64,000 bases of DNA from Piezodorus guildinii (GCA_023052935.1 CM041292.1:117238936-117302935), one strand, 5' to 3'. Counted from the stretch's first letter, positions 1-11,640 are shown. Numbers and translations: made by a program. The notes: a model not told the origin generated them from the sequence alone.

Positions 1-2039
1 AACAGATTATAGATAAGTTTCATAGACTTATTATCATTCCATAATGGGTAAACTTTAAGATAAATAAACAAATCACTTGACATTTATAATATACATAGTA
101 CAGATCCATGCATTACATTGTGTATTCCACATTTCACATCTCACAGTTCATTTGAGTTTACAAGTTTATATGAATGATTATCGGTGTGTACGTGTAAACA
201 AAAATGCTTGTTGAATATCGATTAAAACAGTAGTTTGCAGTCAATGAAATACACGCATGGCCTCCGTATGGTATGGTCATGAATGACAAGATGAATGTCA
301 AAGGAATTGCTATGGTTGACCTCATTACAGCTTTTGCAAATACTGGCGTTACTACAGATATATTTTCAAATAGATAGTTTTTTTATTAATTTAAAAATAA
401 TTTTTAAAAGCTTCAAAAAATAATTTTTAATATATGAAGATTTATAAAAAATCCTCAAATAATTAAAAATCCACATCCATCAAAATATGGTAAATGAAAA
501 AGTAACTGATAAACCAACCCACCAAAATTACATTTTTTTAAATATTTGGGTAACCAGCAGTTGAAAATAGAAGATTGAGGAAATATTCAAACAGCGTCCA
601 AGAATTGAAATATTGATTTCCAAAAGGGATTATGTCTACTCTAGGAAATTTTACTGGAAGCGCTTAAACTCTCATTGCTCTATTGTTAAACCAACATTTT
701 TGATTCTTTTCGTATTAAAATCTATATATATTTTTTTTACTATGTTATGAACACTATATTAAAGTTGTTGAATGAAATGTTTTTAGCATGATTTGGATCG
801 AAACTAAATGCATAATTAGTACCTTTAGAAAATAACTGCATTTCTAAATCGCATTTTTAAAGGACTTGAGAGTTAATTAGATAAAATCAAATAGAAGATT
901 TGGATGCAACTAAATGATGAGAATATAAATATGTCAAAATATCAATCTCGTAAAAAATGTCCTTTCTATGGACCATGTTTTCCAAATCAAAATTTTCACA
1001 GCAAATAGGGCTGTAACTAAGCTATGTATGAAAAAATAATTAAAGGTGAGTCTCTTTTCCTATATAGAATTTTAACTCGCTAAAAGTCTCATGTTTTATT
1101 AATTTTTGAGTTTTTTTTTAAACCACTTTCTTCACTTTTAAGGTAATAAGTTGTAAGGACAAAAGATATAAAGCATATCCTTATCTTATTGTTAGTTTTT
1201 GTTTTGACTTGATATTTGCAAAATTACAAAAAGTATAGAGATTTTCCCAACACATGTTTCAGTCACGAAGCTGACTAAAAACGGCTGGTAAAACACTAGA
1301 AGTATTTACCAGAAAAGAATTTTATCCACGGTATTGTATTCATGAAAGGATAGAGAATAACTGGTTAAAAAATCATTAAAATCAAAAGTGTTTAGTGGCA
1401 AAATTAATGAAAATTGACGATTAGAAATCATCGTACCTTTTGGAAATCAACGTCTCTGTTGTCCATTGGGAATACTTCTATGCCTTTTCTAGTTGTGGAG
1501 CTACATATACATATATGTGGGGACAGCTAACAATACTTTGATAATATTTCAATAGTAAAAAGTATGGATTCATTAGGAAGTATTCGAAAATGTGTCAAAT
1601 CCAGATTTTAAAAATAGATGATCTGCCAATCACCCTTGAAGACAGAGACATTTCAAAAATAAATAAGAACAGATATTAAATTCTTATTAGAAGTGTGTAG
1701 ATAGTCATGTCATAATAGATAACATCCACTAAGAAATTTCTGTGATATACTTATACAGATGTTTACTTGGAACTGAAAAGCTATCTTGATAGTAACAAAG
1801 ATCAACAATCATCATCTACTTTACCCTTAGGACAAACATCGCTGATGTCATGTATTAATTGTTACAGTCGTGAAACATTACCTTAGGCCATATGAGCCAA
1901 TTTTCAGTCTACTTTCGCAGGATTAAAGAAAACAAATTGCGAATATAAATAGTGGTTTGAACATTCCATAAATTGGTTATACATATACGTTTGCCAAAAC
2001 AAGTATTTCCCAGGAAAGAAATACCTTCATAACAATGAA
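1..2039. other. AT-rich stretch without recognisable genes
   Basis: I see no coding region, RNA gene or clear transposon here. The sequence is AT-rich with short homopolymers and stop codons throughout all frames. It is probably intergenic or intronic. A masked repeat search could still find old transposon remnants that I cannot recognise by eye. Confidence 0.5.
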
Positions 2040-2215
2040 AATGGCACATTGGCCTGCCATTTTGGTACTTCGCAGAAGGCAAAAGCTGTTTGCAGGTAAA
2101 ACCAGGTGCTGAGAATAGAAGGATCATAGGCCAGCTGTCCTGCCTTCCGGCCCTGGGTGCTTTGTGTTGTGCGATTCGCAGGCCCAAACCGCCGAGTTCT
2201 TCAGCTGTGTCCTAG
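2040..2215. other. GC-richer patch, possible exon or old repeat
   Basis: Base composition rises sharply here relative to the flanks, with several CpG and CC/GG-rich words. An open frame of 92 codons crosses it on the minus strand (1909-2187), but the protein resembles no family I know. A plus-strand GCAG/GTAAAA word near 2094 could be a splice donor. It may be an exon, a regulatory island or a repeat; the sequence alone does not decide. Confidence 0.2.
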
Positions 2216-2401
2216 TTCCCTGGAATCCTTAATGTTTATTTACATTGTATACATTTACGTTGGTATTTTCGCAAAATGAAGCGTTTAAAGCTTGTGTAAG
2301 GTAAACTCTATGTATTTCGATATACTTAATCGAATCCAGCTCCTAGTGTGTTTTGATTTTCAGAATGAAAATACATTTTATTATTTTTTTTTTCGGTCAG
2401 T

Positions 2402-2594
2402 CAATTTCATTCAAGGTCACAATGATAGCTTCAGTAGACTACTTACTATTTTCGAAGAACACGGACTATTTCACTATACTCCACCATGTACCACGGAAAC
2501 TAGCGAGAAGCCTAAGAAGATATATAAAAGCTATGCGAAATCTGCCTTTAGAAGAAAGAGATTTTATTGCTTATTATTCATGAAAGGCAATCAG
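2402..2594 (+). other. Candidate internal exon with GT-AG borders
   Basis: A long pyrimidine tract ending in CAG (through about 2401) is followed by about 190 bases ending in CAG just before GTAAGT at 2595, an almost perfect donor. One frame is open across the whole interval. A second frame reads through most of it and contains a basic helix-like run (RSLRRYIKAMRNLP) before a TGA at about 2581. I do not recognise either product. The splice sites are the main support; the coding potential is weak. Confidence 0.2.
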
Positions 2595-2659
2595 GTAAGT
2601 GATTTTTTTTGAGCCTAGGAAGATTGATGACTTTTGGAGTTTTATCTAATTTCAAAATC

Positions 2660-3176
2660 TTATGTTACAACATTCCACAAGATGTAACAAAATTGCTGAA
2701 AGGAAGATGAAGTTATGGCCGAGATTGTCAAGGCGTCTCCTGTTCTAATCCTCGACCTTCCATCACAGACCTGAAGGATGACTAGTTCGATCTGCATAAC
2801 AGAACAACATAACTTTTTACGAATCGCTCTCCAAGAAGAAGCCATCTGTTTATCGAAATCGATTAATTCCTAGTGTATTATAAAAACCTTCTTTTTCCAG
2901 TGTCTCAGCAGACCATATCTTTTATTTGGCCTCATCTAATAACCTTCGTCTCTCCATACGTTGTTGGGTATCAGTTCTCCAATTACTGGTAACTAGTTTC
3001 CTCCATGCATCCTCCGTCACGTAATCCATACATGTAAGAAGAGGTCTTCCTCTACGAGTCTCTGTCAACAATTCTCTGGGGATCTCGTCTGCTGATGTTA
3101 AAAATACGTGACTAGCCCAGCTCATTCTTCTGTGCTGTGTTTGTTTCACAATGTCAGGTGGGGTCATTTTTAGCAT
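2660..3176 (-). mobile_element. RTE-type non-LTR retrotransposon, 3' fragment
   Basis: The minus-strand frame 3179-2922 encodes the last ~80 residues of an RTE-like polyprotein. It has the usual RRMSWASHV segment, the ETRRGRP basic motif and a WRKLVTSNWR stretch ending in RRRLLDEAK. Sequence down to about 2660 looks like the matching 3' part. The endonuclease and reverse transcriptase are absent, so this is a heavily 5'-truncated dead copy. It abuts a plus-strand SINE at about 3176, which marks a breakpoint or insertion junction. Confidence 0.65.
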
Positions 3177-3411
3177 CATGGGTTCAAATCCGCAGGTGAC
3201 CCTAGGATTTTTTAAGGGGAGTAAAAAACCTTAGTTATGCCGTCCTTCGAAGGGGACGTTAAGAGGTGGTTGATGTCAGGTACTCGTTGAAATTCCCTGT
3301 CCTAATTAAACCTGGATAGGCAAAATTTAGGACCCCCACTCTACAGTCATCGTCATCGTCCGATTAGCCAAATAGTATAATGTGACGTTAAATAAATAAA
3401 TAAACAACGAT
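3173..3411 (+). mobile_element. SINE family 1, head-truncated copy
   Basis: The copy starts at the tRNA B box (GGTTCAAATCC) and runs through the family body to the terminal CGATTAGCC and GACGTTAAATAAATAAATAA tail. It matches the full-length copy at 13013-13295 along most of its length, with small indels. The A-box half of the tRNA-derived promoter is missing, so it should not be transcribed by RNA polymerase III from its own promoter. It lies directly against the RTE fragment. Confidence 0.75.
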
Positions 3412-3993
3412 GTCAGGTTCACCAAGGACATAAACATAACATAAATATATAACTCCTTGATGGTCAACAACTAACAAGAAATCTTGATGGTCTTTCCGTA
3501 ATTATGCTTGAACCGACTCTTTTTTGTCCATCGATGCGCGGCACGATCCTCCTATCAAAAGCCTCTGTAGGTCAATACCTGTCAACACAATTATGTTTTC
3601 CTCGTGTCTTTACAGGCCAAAGTAACATCGGTTAGCAATACATTTTATTAAGAAACCTTACAAATGCATAATACTTACACTTATTTCATCGTTAAAATAA
3701 ATATTTATTTTATTTATATATGCGAGTTTTATAAGTTTCTTGAGGTTCTCTCAATAAATACACAACTTCATTATTCTCATATTCATGTCCAAACAGTGAA
3801 AACACAGAATATTTAAAAAAAATCATTTAGTAATGAATGGATGGCGTTTCTATTAATTTTTTATTGTTTTTTTTTTTAGTGAAATCGTTTTGAAAATATT
3901 ATAAGGTTTGCATGAATACACAGTATGATGTGTGGTCACTGCATATGATTTGCGCCATTTTTTTCATATACTCTACGTCAATCAAACAAGAGT

Positions 3994-4014
3994 ACTATAT
4001 ATATATATATATAT

Positions 4015-4066
<52 letters not shown>
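3994..4066. repeat. (TA)n microsatellite
   Basis: An almost uninterrupted TA dinucleotide run, broken once by an AAA near 4017. Length is likely polymorphic. Confidence 0.95.
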
Positions 4067-4070
<4 letters not shown>

Positions 4071-4493
4071 TGAGGGAACTCCAATCGTTATGCTAAGTAC
4101 AGAGGGCTAACTAAGTTAAAATAGACTGGATATGGTGATGAGACGTGAAGGATGTCCTCCCTATAGTTTTTTAATACCCGAATATGGTTGCCTGTACCTG
4201 TTGATACGAAGGGCCTAACCCCCGTGTACTTGTTGCCAATCCATTTACATCTATTATTCAAATTGAACGACCCTCCGTGAGATATGTCGCACATTATCAA
4301 TTCATTCTTGTTCTAAATCCGCCGTTGAGAGATCGGCTTCACGGAATTAACGGTGTCAATGAATTATACGGTAAATATGGCAATTTGGGAACATTCTAGA
4401 GGACAGAGGGGATAACAGGGACTGAATTTTATGACAAGAGTTTCAATTAAACATTAGAGATATCTTGACGAAAGCATTAAATCATCAAAATAC
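4067..4493. other. Moderately complex unclassified sequence
   Basis: This stretch is less AT-rich than its surroundings. A 70-codon minus-strand open frame (4300-4088) crosses it and ends in a stop, but matches nothing I recognise. It sits between a TA microsatellite and a tandem array, so it could be a remnant of an older element. Confidence 0.2.
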
Positions 4494-5925
4494 GATGAGC
4501 CATTTCCATGATAATAACCATAATAATGTTAGAAAAGAGTGATATCTCGTTTTCCGGAAAAAAACATTTTTTTTTTTTTTTGTAATACCTCTATATCATT
4601 GAATATTAGACATGAAAATGTATTTCACCACTCAAATAGAAGCTTATTTAATACTTGATAATTTACTTAATAACGATTATCCACAGATGATGAGCCATTT
4701 CCATGATAATAACCATAATAATGTTAGAAAAGAGTGATATCTCGTTTTCCGGAAAAAAACATTTTTTTTTTTTTTTGTAATACCTCTATATCATTGAATA
4801 TTAGACATGAAAATGTATTTCACCACTCAAATAGAAGCTTATTTAATACTTGATAATTTACTTAATAACGATTATCCACAGATGATGAGCCATTTCCATG
4901 ATAATAACCATAATAATGTTAGAAAAGAGTGATATCTCGTTTTCCGGAAAAAAACATTTTTTTTTTTTTTTTTTGTAAATACCTCCTATAATCATATTGA
5001 ATAATTAGACATGAAAATGTATTTTCTTCACACTCAAATAAAGCTTAATTAATACTATGATAATTTACTTATATAACGATTATCCACAGATGATGAGTCC
5101 ATTTCCATGATAATAACCATAATAATGTTAGAAAAGAGTGATATCTCGTTTTCCGGAAAAAAACATTTTTTTTTTTTTTTGTAATACCTCTATATCATTG
5201 AATATTAGACATGAAAATGTATTTCACCACTCAAATAGAAGCTTATTTAATACTTGATAATTTACTTAATAACGATTATCCACAGATGATGAGCCATTTC
5301 CATGATAATAACCATAATAATGTTAGAAAAGAGTGATATCTCGTTTTCCGGAAAAAAACATTTTTTTTTTTTTTTGTAATACCTCTATATCATTGAATAT
5401 TAGACATGAAAATGTATTTCACCACTCAAATAGAAGCTTATTTAATACTTGATAATTTACTTAATAACGATTATCCACAGATGATGAGCCATTTCCATGA
5501 TAATAACCATAATAATGTTAGAAAAGAGTGATATCTCGTTTTCCGGAAAAAAACATTTTTTTTTTTTTTTTTTGTAATACCTCTATATCATTGAATATTA
5601 GACATGAAAATGTATTTCACCACTCAAATAGAAGCTTATTTAATACTTGATAATTTACTTAATAACGATTATCCACAGATGATGAGCCATTTCCATGATA
5701 ATAACCATAATAATGTTAGAAACGAGTGATATCTCGTTTTCCGCAAAATTAATTTCTTTGTTATAACTCTATATCGTTGAATGAAAGACATACAAATGTT
5801 TTTTTACCACTCAAATGAAAGCTTGTTGAATACTTGGTGATTTACTTTATAACTATTATCTTCATAGGATGAGCCGTTTCCATAATAGTAACTATAATTA
5901 GGTTAGAATAGTGTGATATTTCGTG
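4494..5925 (+). repeat. Tandem array, ~195-bp unit, ~7 copies
   Basis: Unit starts (GATGAGCCATTTCC) fall at 4494, 4689, 4884, 5092, 5288, 5483, 5681 and 5868, giving periods of 195, 195, 208, 196, 195, 198 and 187. Each homogeneous unit carries the 12-bp palindrome TTTTCCGGAAAA, a T-run of 15-18, an AAGCTT site and CACTCAAATAG. Copies 1 and 2 look identical and copies 4-6 nearly so, apart from T-run length, indicating recent expansion or gene conversion. The unit beginning at 5681 and the partial one at 5868 are strongly diverged and have lost the palindrome. The copy starting at 4884 contains a burst of single-base indels. There are no unique spacers, so this is a satellite-like array. Confidence 0.95.
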
Positions 5926-5929
5926 ATAT

Positions 5930-6829
5930 TCCCTTTTTGAATGTGTGCCAATTTTTAATTCACCCGTTTTGAATTGGCGGACGTGTGTTTTATTGCTTTA
6001 CCGTGATAGACGCTTTGCATAAAACATACTAAAAAATTTTGATAAAATAGGTTGAATTTTTCGTTGCTGGCTCACAGACTATAGCTAAAGGTTAAGCCTG
6101 CCCTATTTAGCCACTTATTTATATATCCTATCCAGCACAGCCTTACTAACTACCAACGATTGGACGAAGAAATTTCGCAATAATTCAATAACTGAATTCT
6201 AACAGTGCAGAAGCTACAGCATTGCGCAATATGCTGCCCTACTTAATTAACCAATCGTTCAATGGAGGCTCAATCAAACCACAAATTAAATAAACAGTCT
6301 CAAAACTTTAGCATTGCAATATCCAATTACATGACACTACTTTATGAGTAGTGTGCCAGAACCATAACCATAACTATGGTTCAGTATGATGTGGTTTGAA
6401 AACTTATTATATTTACAGCAAGATTAAGCTAACGGAAATGAAACGTCGTGTTTAAAACAAAAGTCTTTAAAACCGAAATAAGTTTCTTGATCTTGTAATG
6501 AGATGACATGAATATATTCTGCTTCGCAAATTATTTTAATAATCTTAAAAAAAAAACCTATACCCCTAAAACCCTTGAAGGGTCTTAATTTATTATATTG
6601 TTTTTCTGACATTTATCTACAGCCTTTGAGAAACAGAATAAAAAATTGACGTATTTTGGATCCTGCCTCTGAAGTCCGCTTTTAATTAATCAAACAATGC
6701 AGGGTTTGCATTACAAAAGATCCACAGATAATAATCGAAGTTAGTTTATTGATTTTCCATCTGTAATATATTATTTAAAAAGCCTGTACCCCCACAATTC
6801 ACGAAGTGTTTTGGGTTCAGTACATATAA
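5930..6829. other. AT-rich stretch without recognisable features
   Basis: No gene, RNA or transposon domain is evident. The short minus-strand frame at 6612-6424 is not similar to any family I know and is probably fortuitous. Confidence 0.4.
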
Positions 6830-7076
6830 AGAGATTTGTACTGTTTCATGGCCAACGGTGATGCTCGACTAGCAGGGTTCGCCCCCTAGTTTTTGGGTAC
6901 TAGTACTAATTTATAGAGGCTGGATGTGCCCCAGGATTATCTCCATAATTCAGGGTTATCTCACGGCTAAAATAACAGAATAAATATATCTGCCTTAGCC
7001 CGGGGCTCGAACGCGGGACCCGAAGAACAGTGGGCTGGTGCTGTCTGCATCCATTACACCACGTCGCTCTCTATCT
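6830..7076 (-). mobile_element. SINE family 2, tRNA-derived head and body
   Basis: Read on the minus strand, the element starts near 7076 with a tRNA-like head. It has an A-box-like TGGTGTAATGGATG, then the B box GCGTTCGAGCCCC about 45 bases on. The body includes CCTGGGGCACATCCAGCC and a GTACCCAAAAACTAGGGG segment that also occurs at 54.53-54.66 kb. This supports a tRNA-derived SINE rather than a functional tRNA gene, because no cloverleaf 3' half follows the B box. Confidence 0.65.
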
Positions 7077-7329
7077 GCAGCATGTTACAAAAAAGTAAGT
7101 AATAAATGGATAGTTTGCAATTGGATAAAGCTCTCCTTACGTATTAAAAAATACCAATTATATAATTTTGAGATTTACGATTATTCCAAGTTGGAGCAGG
7201 AGTGAGAATGAGCTTAAGAAATATATTGTACTTTTTAATTTACAATTAAATGACGACCAACGCCGTATGCCATCTTTATAACCATTTAATAACACTCAAA
7301 AAGAACTTTTTATTAACGAACAGCAAAAT

Positions 7330-7690
7330 CATTTTCATTTTATTTCAACAATGAAGCCGTGGACTATTTGCAATCGAACCAAATGCCGAGAAGAAGTCGC
7401 TATTACTCGCCTTAGAATTGGAGACAGCCAAATATCATACATCCACCTAATAACCAAGGAAGCATCTCCGCAAAGCCTATTTATTTTCAACACCAAAGCA
7501 AAATGATTTTCAGCTTTTGAACTCCATACCTATTCCATTTTATACTCCTTAATTTCTCCGTCGACTCATCCATTTATTCTTCCTAACCAGTTTACCCAAT
7601 ATATGTCAGTAAAGCTAAAGATAACCATAAAAATGCAATGGGTGTTGATGATGATATCTGTTTTACGCCCCTAAAAACAATTAAACAATG
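7330..7690 (+). mobile_element. Non-LTR retrotransposon 3' end downstream of RNase H
   Basis: From ATG 7351 the frame reads a motif typical of the region just after the RNase H domain of Jockey/R1/I-like LINEs: TKCREEVAITRLRIGDSQIS, which fits the family pattern R-x-E-E-V-x-x-x-R-L-R-I-G-H. The frame continues past an internal stop to GATATCTGTTTTACGCCCCT, a 3' terminus typical of such elements. The RT and most of RNase H are absent. It is a dead 5'-truncated copy. Confidence 0.55.
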
Positions 7691-7771
7691 ATGCTGTGAC
7701 GTAATAATTCTTATTAATTACTTTATTCTCTTTATATTAGTCATATCTAATCTTTTTTGTTTTATTTTTAG

Positions 7772-7927
7772 TGCTATGAAACCAGCGTTGTTCTCTCTTT
7801 TCTTATGATACCATATCCACAAGGTCTCTTTTGTGGCTCTGAAGCAGATTTGTTTGATGTTTTTTTAAAACACACTCCAGCCATCATTTCTTGTTTTAGA
7901 GTTACCCGATGTGAAGCCTTGAACTGA
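7772..7927 (+). other. Candidate terminal exon
   Basis: A pyrimidine tract ending in TTTTTAG (7765-7771) looks like a good splice acceptor. The following frame is open for 51 codons (starting CYETSVV, including GSEADLFDVFLKHTPAI) and ends in TGA at about 7925-7927. I do not recognise the product. Composition is more balanced than the flanks. There is no strong poly(A) signal immediately after, and no partner exon could be identified. Confidence 0.18.
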
Positions 7928-8079
7928 ATACATGTGGAGTCTTCAACTGACTTTTGAAGAAGCTGAAGGGGAATCGTATTCATAAATCAAACTTACCAAA
8001 CTAAGGCTCACCATTCTACAAAATTTTAATGGTTCAATATATGGCTCCTAGCAAAAAAATTAGGGAGCATTAGATGTGG

Positions 8080-8300
8080 GTCAGGATAATGGCGTGTTTA
8101 CCGAGAACTGGCTCACCACTTCCTCAACGAAGCTTTTATAAGAGCGGCCGTTATAATTTAAGATATTAATAAGAGGCAGCTGCTTTGGCAACCTCATTAC
8201 AATGACAAAGGTTAGGGGAGCGTGGTGAGAACCTCCGACCCTCTCCCGGTACCAACCCTTCACTCAGGGACGCTGCGCAGAACACGGAGCTCCTGCCTTC
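8080..8300. other. GC-richer patch of unknown nature
   Basis: This segment has locally raised G+C with CpGs (for example GAGCGGCCG and GGACGCTGCGC). Overlapping minus-strand frames of 60 and 74 codons cross it without recognisable motifs. It might be an exon, a promoter or a degenerate SINE. Confidence 0.2.
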
Positions 8301-8427
8301 CACAGTTTGTTCATCTGTATTTCGAATAAAAATATTACATTTCAACAACTTCACAATATTCCCATACATACTGTTTGAATGAATTAACACAAATAATTGT
8401 AATTATTACATCCACTTACCGATATAT

Positions 8428-8960
8428 GAAAATTTTCGAATTCAAGTTTTCACAGGTAGGATCAAGTTCGAATACGTTTTAGGATCAAGTCCAAATAACT
8501 AAGTTCCGCAAAAAGGTCTTTGTGTGTGTGATAAGCCTAGCTCGTAATAAACGATGAGCTGTGTCAAAGTGAAATATATTTCAGAATCCTATATGCCAAA
8601 AATGTTACAGCGATTTTTCAACAATATCGGCGAATCAGAAGAACCACTATATGCCATGTATTTTGCACCTTTTTTAGATTTTCTCGAAAGCGGCCAGAAC
8701 AATTTTAATGTATACTTCAGGGGGCATTAATATCGTGTAGGTTTAAATAGCCTTTAATTCTGTGTATTTGAAAAAAAGGACCATGTTCATAAATAAAAAA
8801 AAATAAATAAACGAGTTGAAAGAATTCGATAACCAACTCTAGAAGAAAATATCAAAATTGTTTCTTTAGGTATTTCTTTCAACTTAACAATAGTAATATA
8901 AAAGTATAGTATACCGTTGAAAATTATTTCAGAAAAAAATGTTATCTTATAAAATATCTG
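8428..8960 (-). repeat. Dispersed family R1, minus-strand copy
   Basis: Read in reverse, this matches the R1 family seen at 36.1 and 37.5/39.9 kb. Shared words include AGACCTTTTTGCGGAACTT (seen here reversed, with AAGTTCCGCAAAAAGGTCT at about 8500) and the AAATCGAAAAAAGGTGCAAA region. The copy covers mainly the 3' two thirds of the family and is considerably diverged. No protein is encoded. Confidence 0.75.
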
Positions 8961-9199
8961 TAAAATGTAATACAGAAAGCCAAAACGGGCATAACATTCA
9001 GTGGTTATAATAGATAATAATTTCTCTTGTTTGATTATATAATCTGAAACAAATGCTTCCAGTGGAATTCAATGTAATTATTTAATCTTTTATATATTTA
9101 CTTTGAAAAGTTGATTTCGCGTTGTCTAAAATATATTTAATTTTTTGTTATTATATATTTAATTATTGAGAAATAATACAATTTGCCATACCCAGGAGC

Positions 9200-9880
9200 A
9201 ATAAGTATTAGAGATGTAAGTAATGATCTTTAACATATATACAATATAAAACGAATAAGAAAGTAAATAAAAAAAAAACTTTTAACACATTCATTCCTAT
9301 ATACAATATTTACATTCGGCAATGGCAATTAAATATCTCAGTCAATCCCCAGGTTGGCAACAATTTGTGAATGCCAAGGCAGAATACCAGGAGATCCCAG
9401 CACCTTCCGTTGACATTAAAGGCTATTGGAGGCTGAGGGCAATAGAGCTGCTGACGCTTCTGGCTTCAGCATCCCAATTGCTTATGAACAAGAGACCTTC
9501 TGGGCCACAGCCATTTCAACCTTAGAGAAGGATTATGGGGAAAATCGGCGCTTGACTAGGATTGTCCCAAGGTATTAGGAAGGTGAGCTTCTGGTGGAAG
9601 ATTATTTCGATATAATTAGCTCAAGAACAAATGAAATATTAAGGTTATGCTTTAAGGTCTTCTTCTTGTCATAATATAGAGTATCGACTCTTGTTTGAAG
9701 TACTTTAGACTGAAAGGATTCGATAATTTTATAACTGCTAAATTCCAAAAGTGTTGTGCACCATAGAAGACAAAGGAAACTTTAATATAACGTCCTGAAT
9801 TTTAAATTTTGAAGACTGAGAACCTCGTTACTAGGTTCCCCAGCATACAATGTTTTTCTATCGAAATATTAAATACTACC
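9200..9880. other. Unclassified sequence with a 67-codon frame
   Basis: A plus-strand frame at 9322-9525 (MAIKYLSQSPGWQQF at the start) lies in a GC-richer stretch but shows no motif I recognise. It may be part of a decayed transposon. The rest is AT-rich without features. Confidence 0.2.
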
Positions 9881-9884
9881 TTGT

Positions 9885-10085
9885 TTTTATTATTTATTTT
9901 AAAGAAATTTACAGCAGTATAATACAATAAAATTCATCTTGTAAATGTGTTGATTGATCATGTGGACTTAATATAGGCACGTGAAGAAACTACTCTGTGT
10001 TTAAAGTAGTAGGTCGCAAGGCTATCATCTTTTCAGCTCCCTCGAAGGATTATCAGGAACAGATGGGGATGAGACAGAGGACAAG
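9885..10085 (-). mobile_element. Jockey-like 3' end, degenerate
   Basis: Reading the minus strand from about 10085, the translation CPLSHPHLF...ILRGS then K resembles the extreme C-terminus of the Jockey copy at 26.8 kb (HSNPLVSILASS...DNLRDV). It is followed by a 3' untranslated region containing a CTGTAAATTTC word shared with other Jockey copies. There is no reading frame of length. Assignment rests on short matches in matching order. Confidence 0.4.
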
Positions 10086-11127
10086 ATAACACGATAATGG
10101 TAAAAGTATTTCAGCATTTTTTACAATCTAACATATCTTTTTCGTATTATTAACCTGTGATTTATGACAATATTTATATGGGCAAATGGTAATCACTGAT
10201 ATTGCCAAAAAACGTATAATGAAAATTCAATGAATGCGAAGCCCTCGTTGATAATCCCGAATGTTTTGCTTGCACAACCAATCCCAACCTGTTCTGGTTT
10301 TGAGTCACCAAGCTGCACATGTTTAAGGAGATGGGACAGGCATGCCAGATGACAGCTCTCCCACTCTCTAGAGAAATTATAAATCCATCATAATTCCTCC
10401 TTATACATACATCTGTCCTAAACCACCAATTTTACTATCAAGAATATTGAACTTTTTTATCAAGAAAAGGACTAAGTTCATTAGGGATTTATTATTTTAT
10501 TCAATTTTTAATATTTTAATAATTTTGAATGCCCCATTAGGCCCTTGAAAAACTAAACTTGATGGCGTTATGTATTCTTTAAAAAAAGGGAAAACGATTC
10601 CATCAGTTAAATCAGTTATCTACCTACATATTTCGTACATTTATTTCTGCCATTTGAATAGAAAATCAAGCTATTTTTAAAAGGAATATGGGCTATTTTT
10701 TCAGTAGTGTCTAAAACCTGTGAAATGTTGCCGTTCTCACGAATGGTATCTAGCGCCTTTTTTTTTGTAACTAGGTGCTCCAAGCTTGTCCCGGTACACT
10801 TCAAAAGAGCATGTACGTAAAAATTGGAAAAATTTGGTGATAGTGAATTATCATACACCTTCACATACTTTCAACTAAGGAATATTCAATTGCCGTATTT
10901 TCTATAAAACTCCATCATTTATTATTTAAAACTTTTATTCCATGTAATGTTTAATTTCTTAAAATGGAGTTTCTACATGAAAAAAAAAAATCTTTTCGGG
11001 ATCTGTATGTTACACTTGTTTATTTTGATATAACATTTAGTTTGTTTTTTTTATTGATATTTAATGACAAAAGGATTTTTTTAAAGTAATATTTGATATT
11101 ATCCGAAATTATTTTCACAGGATTTTA

Positions 11128-11640
11128 AGTTCAGTGCGCGCAACACAGAACTTTCACTTACTTCCGTTATTTATATCCATTAAGGAATTTTTAAACAAAT
11201 TTAGAAATGGAAATGAATTGTTAAAGAATAAATTACATTGGATTTTAATAGAAACATGTGTTTTATTAAATAATCTATTATATTATTATCTACGACAATC
11301 AGTTTGTTTTATCGGCTTTTCATCACTCTCCGATAACTTTTACTATAGTATCTGTAAGATAATATTTTTTCTAAAATCTTTAGCATTTCAATGGTATATT
11401 ACACGTGTATATTACTATTCTTAAGTTCAAAAACAAAAATTTGAATTAATAAAATAATTTTGCAGTTATTTTGCAGTTATATTTCGTTTAGTTGGATATC
11501 TAATTCGTTCAACATATATATTCACCTGTTTTTGTGCAATGTTAATTAGATGATATAGTCGATTTTAAAAAACATTACAGGTACTTTAGAGGAAGAAATT
11601 TTGAAATATCGGCATTTTCAAAGACATTTGACTAAAGCTG
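11128..11640 (+). repeat. Dispersed family R1, 5' portion
   Basis: The copy begins at GTGCGCGCAACACAGAACTT and continues through the family landmarks: TTTTCATCACTCTCCGATAA, TTTCTAAAATCTTTAGC, a GGTATATTACAC segment and finally AAATATCGGCATTTT. It then stops; the 3' part with the CA-rich stretch and hairpin is missing. It provides an empty-site comparison for the R1 copy interrupted at 37.76 kb, since here the sequence between GGTATAT and TTCAAAAAC is uninterrupted. The 96-codon frame inside it is fortuitous. Confidence 0.8.

Noticed and set aside
4494..5925. CRISPR-like array
   Set aside because: Regular spacing exists, but the whole ~195-bp unit is repeated with no unique spacers and the genome is animal; it is a tandem satellite-like array.
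6990..7076. tRNA gene
   Set aside because: A and B boxes are present, but no cloverleaf 3' half or acceptor pairing follows the B box; it is a SINE head. The same holds for the heads at 13013, 15717, 43935 and 58762.
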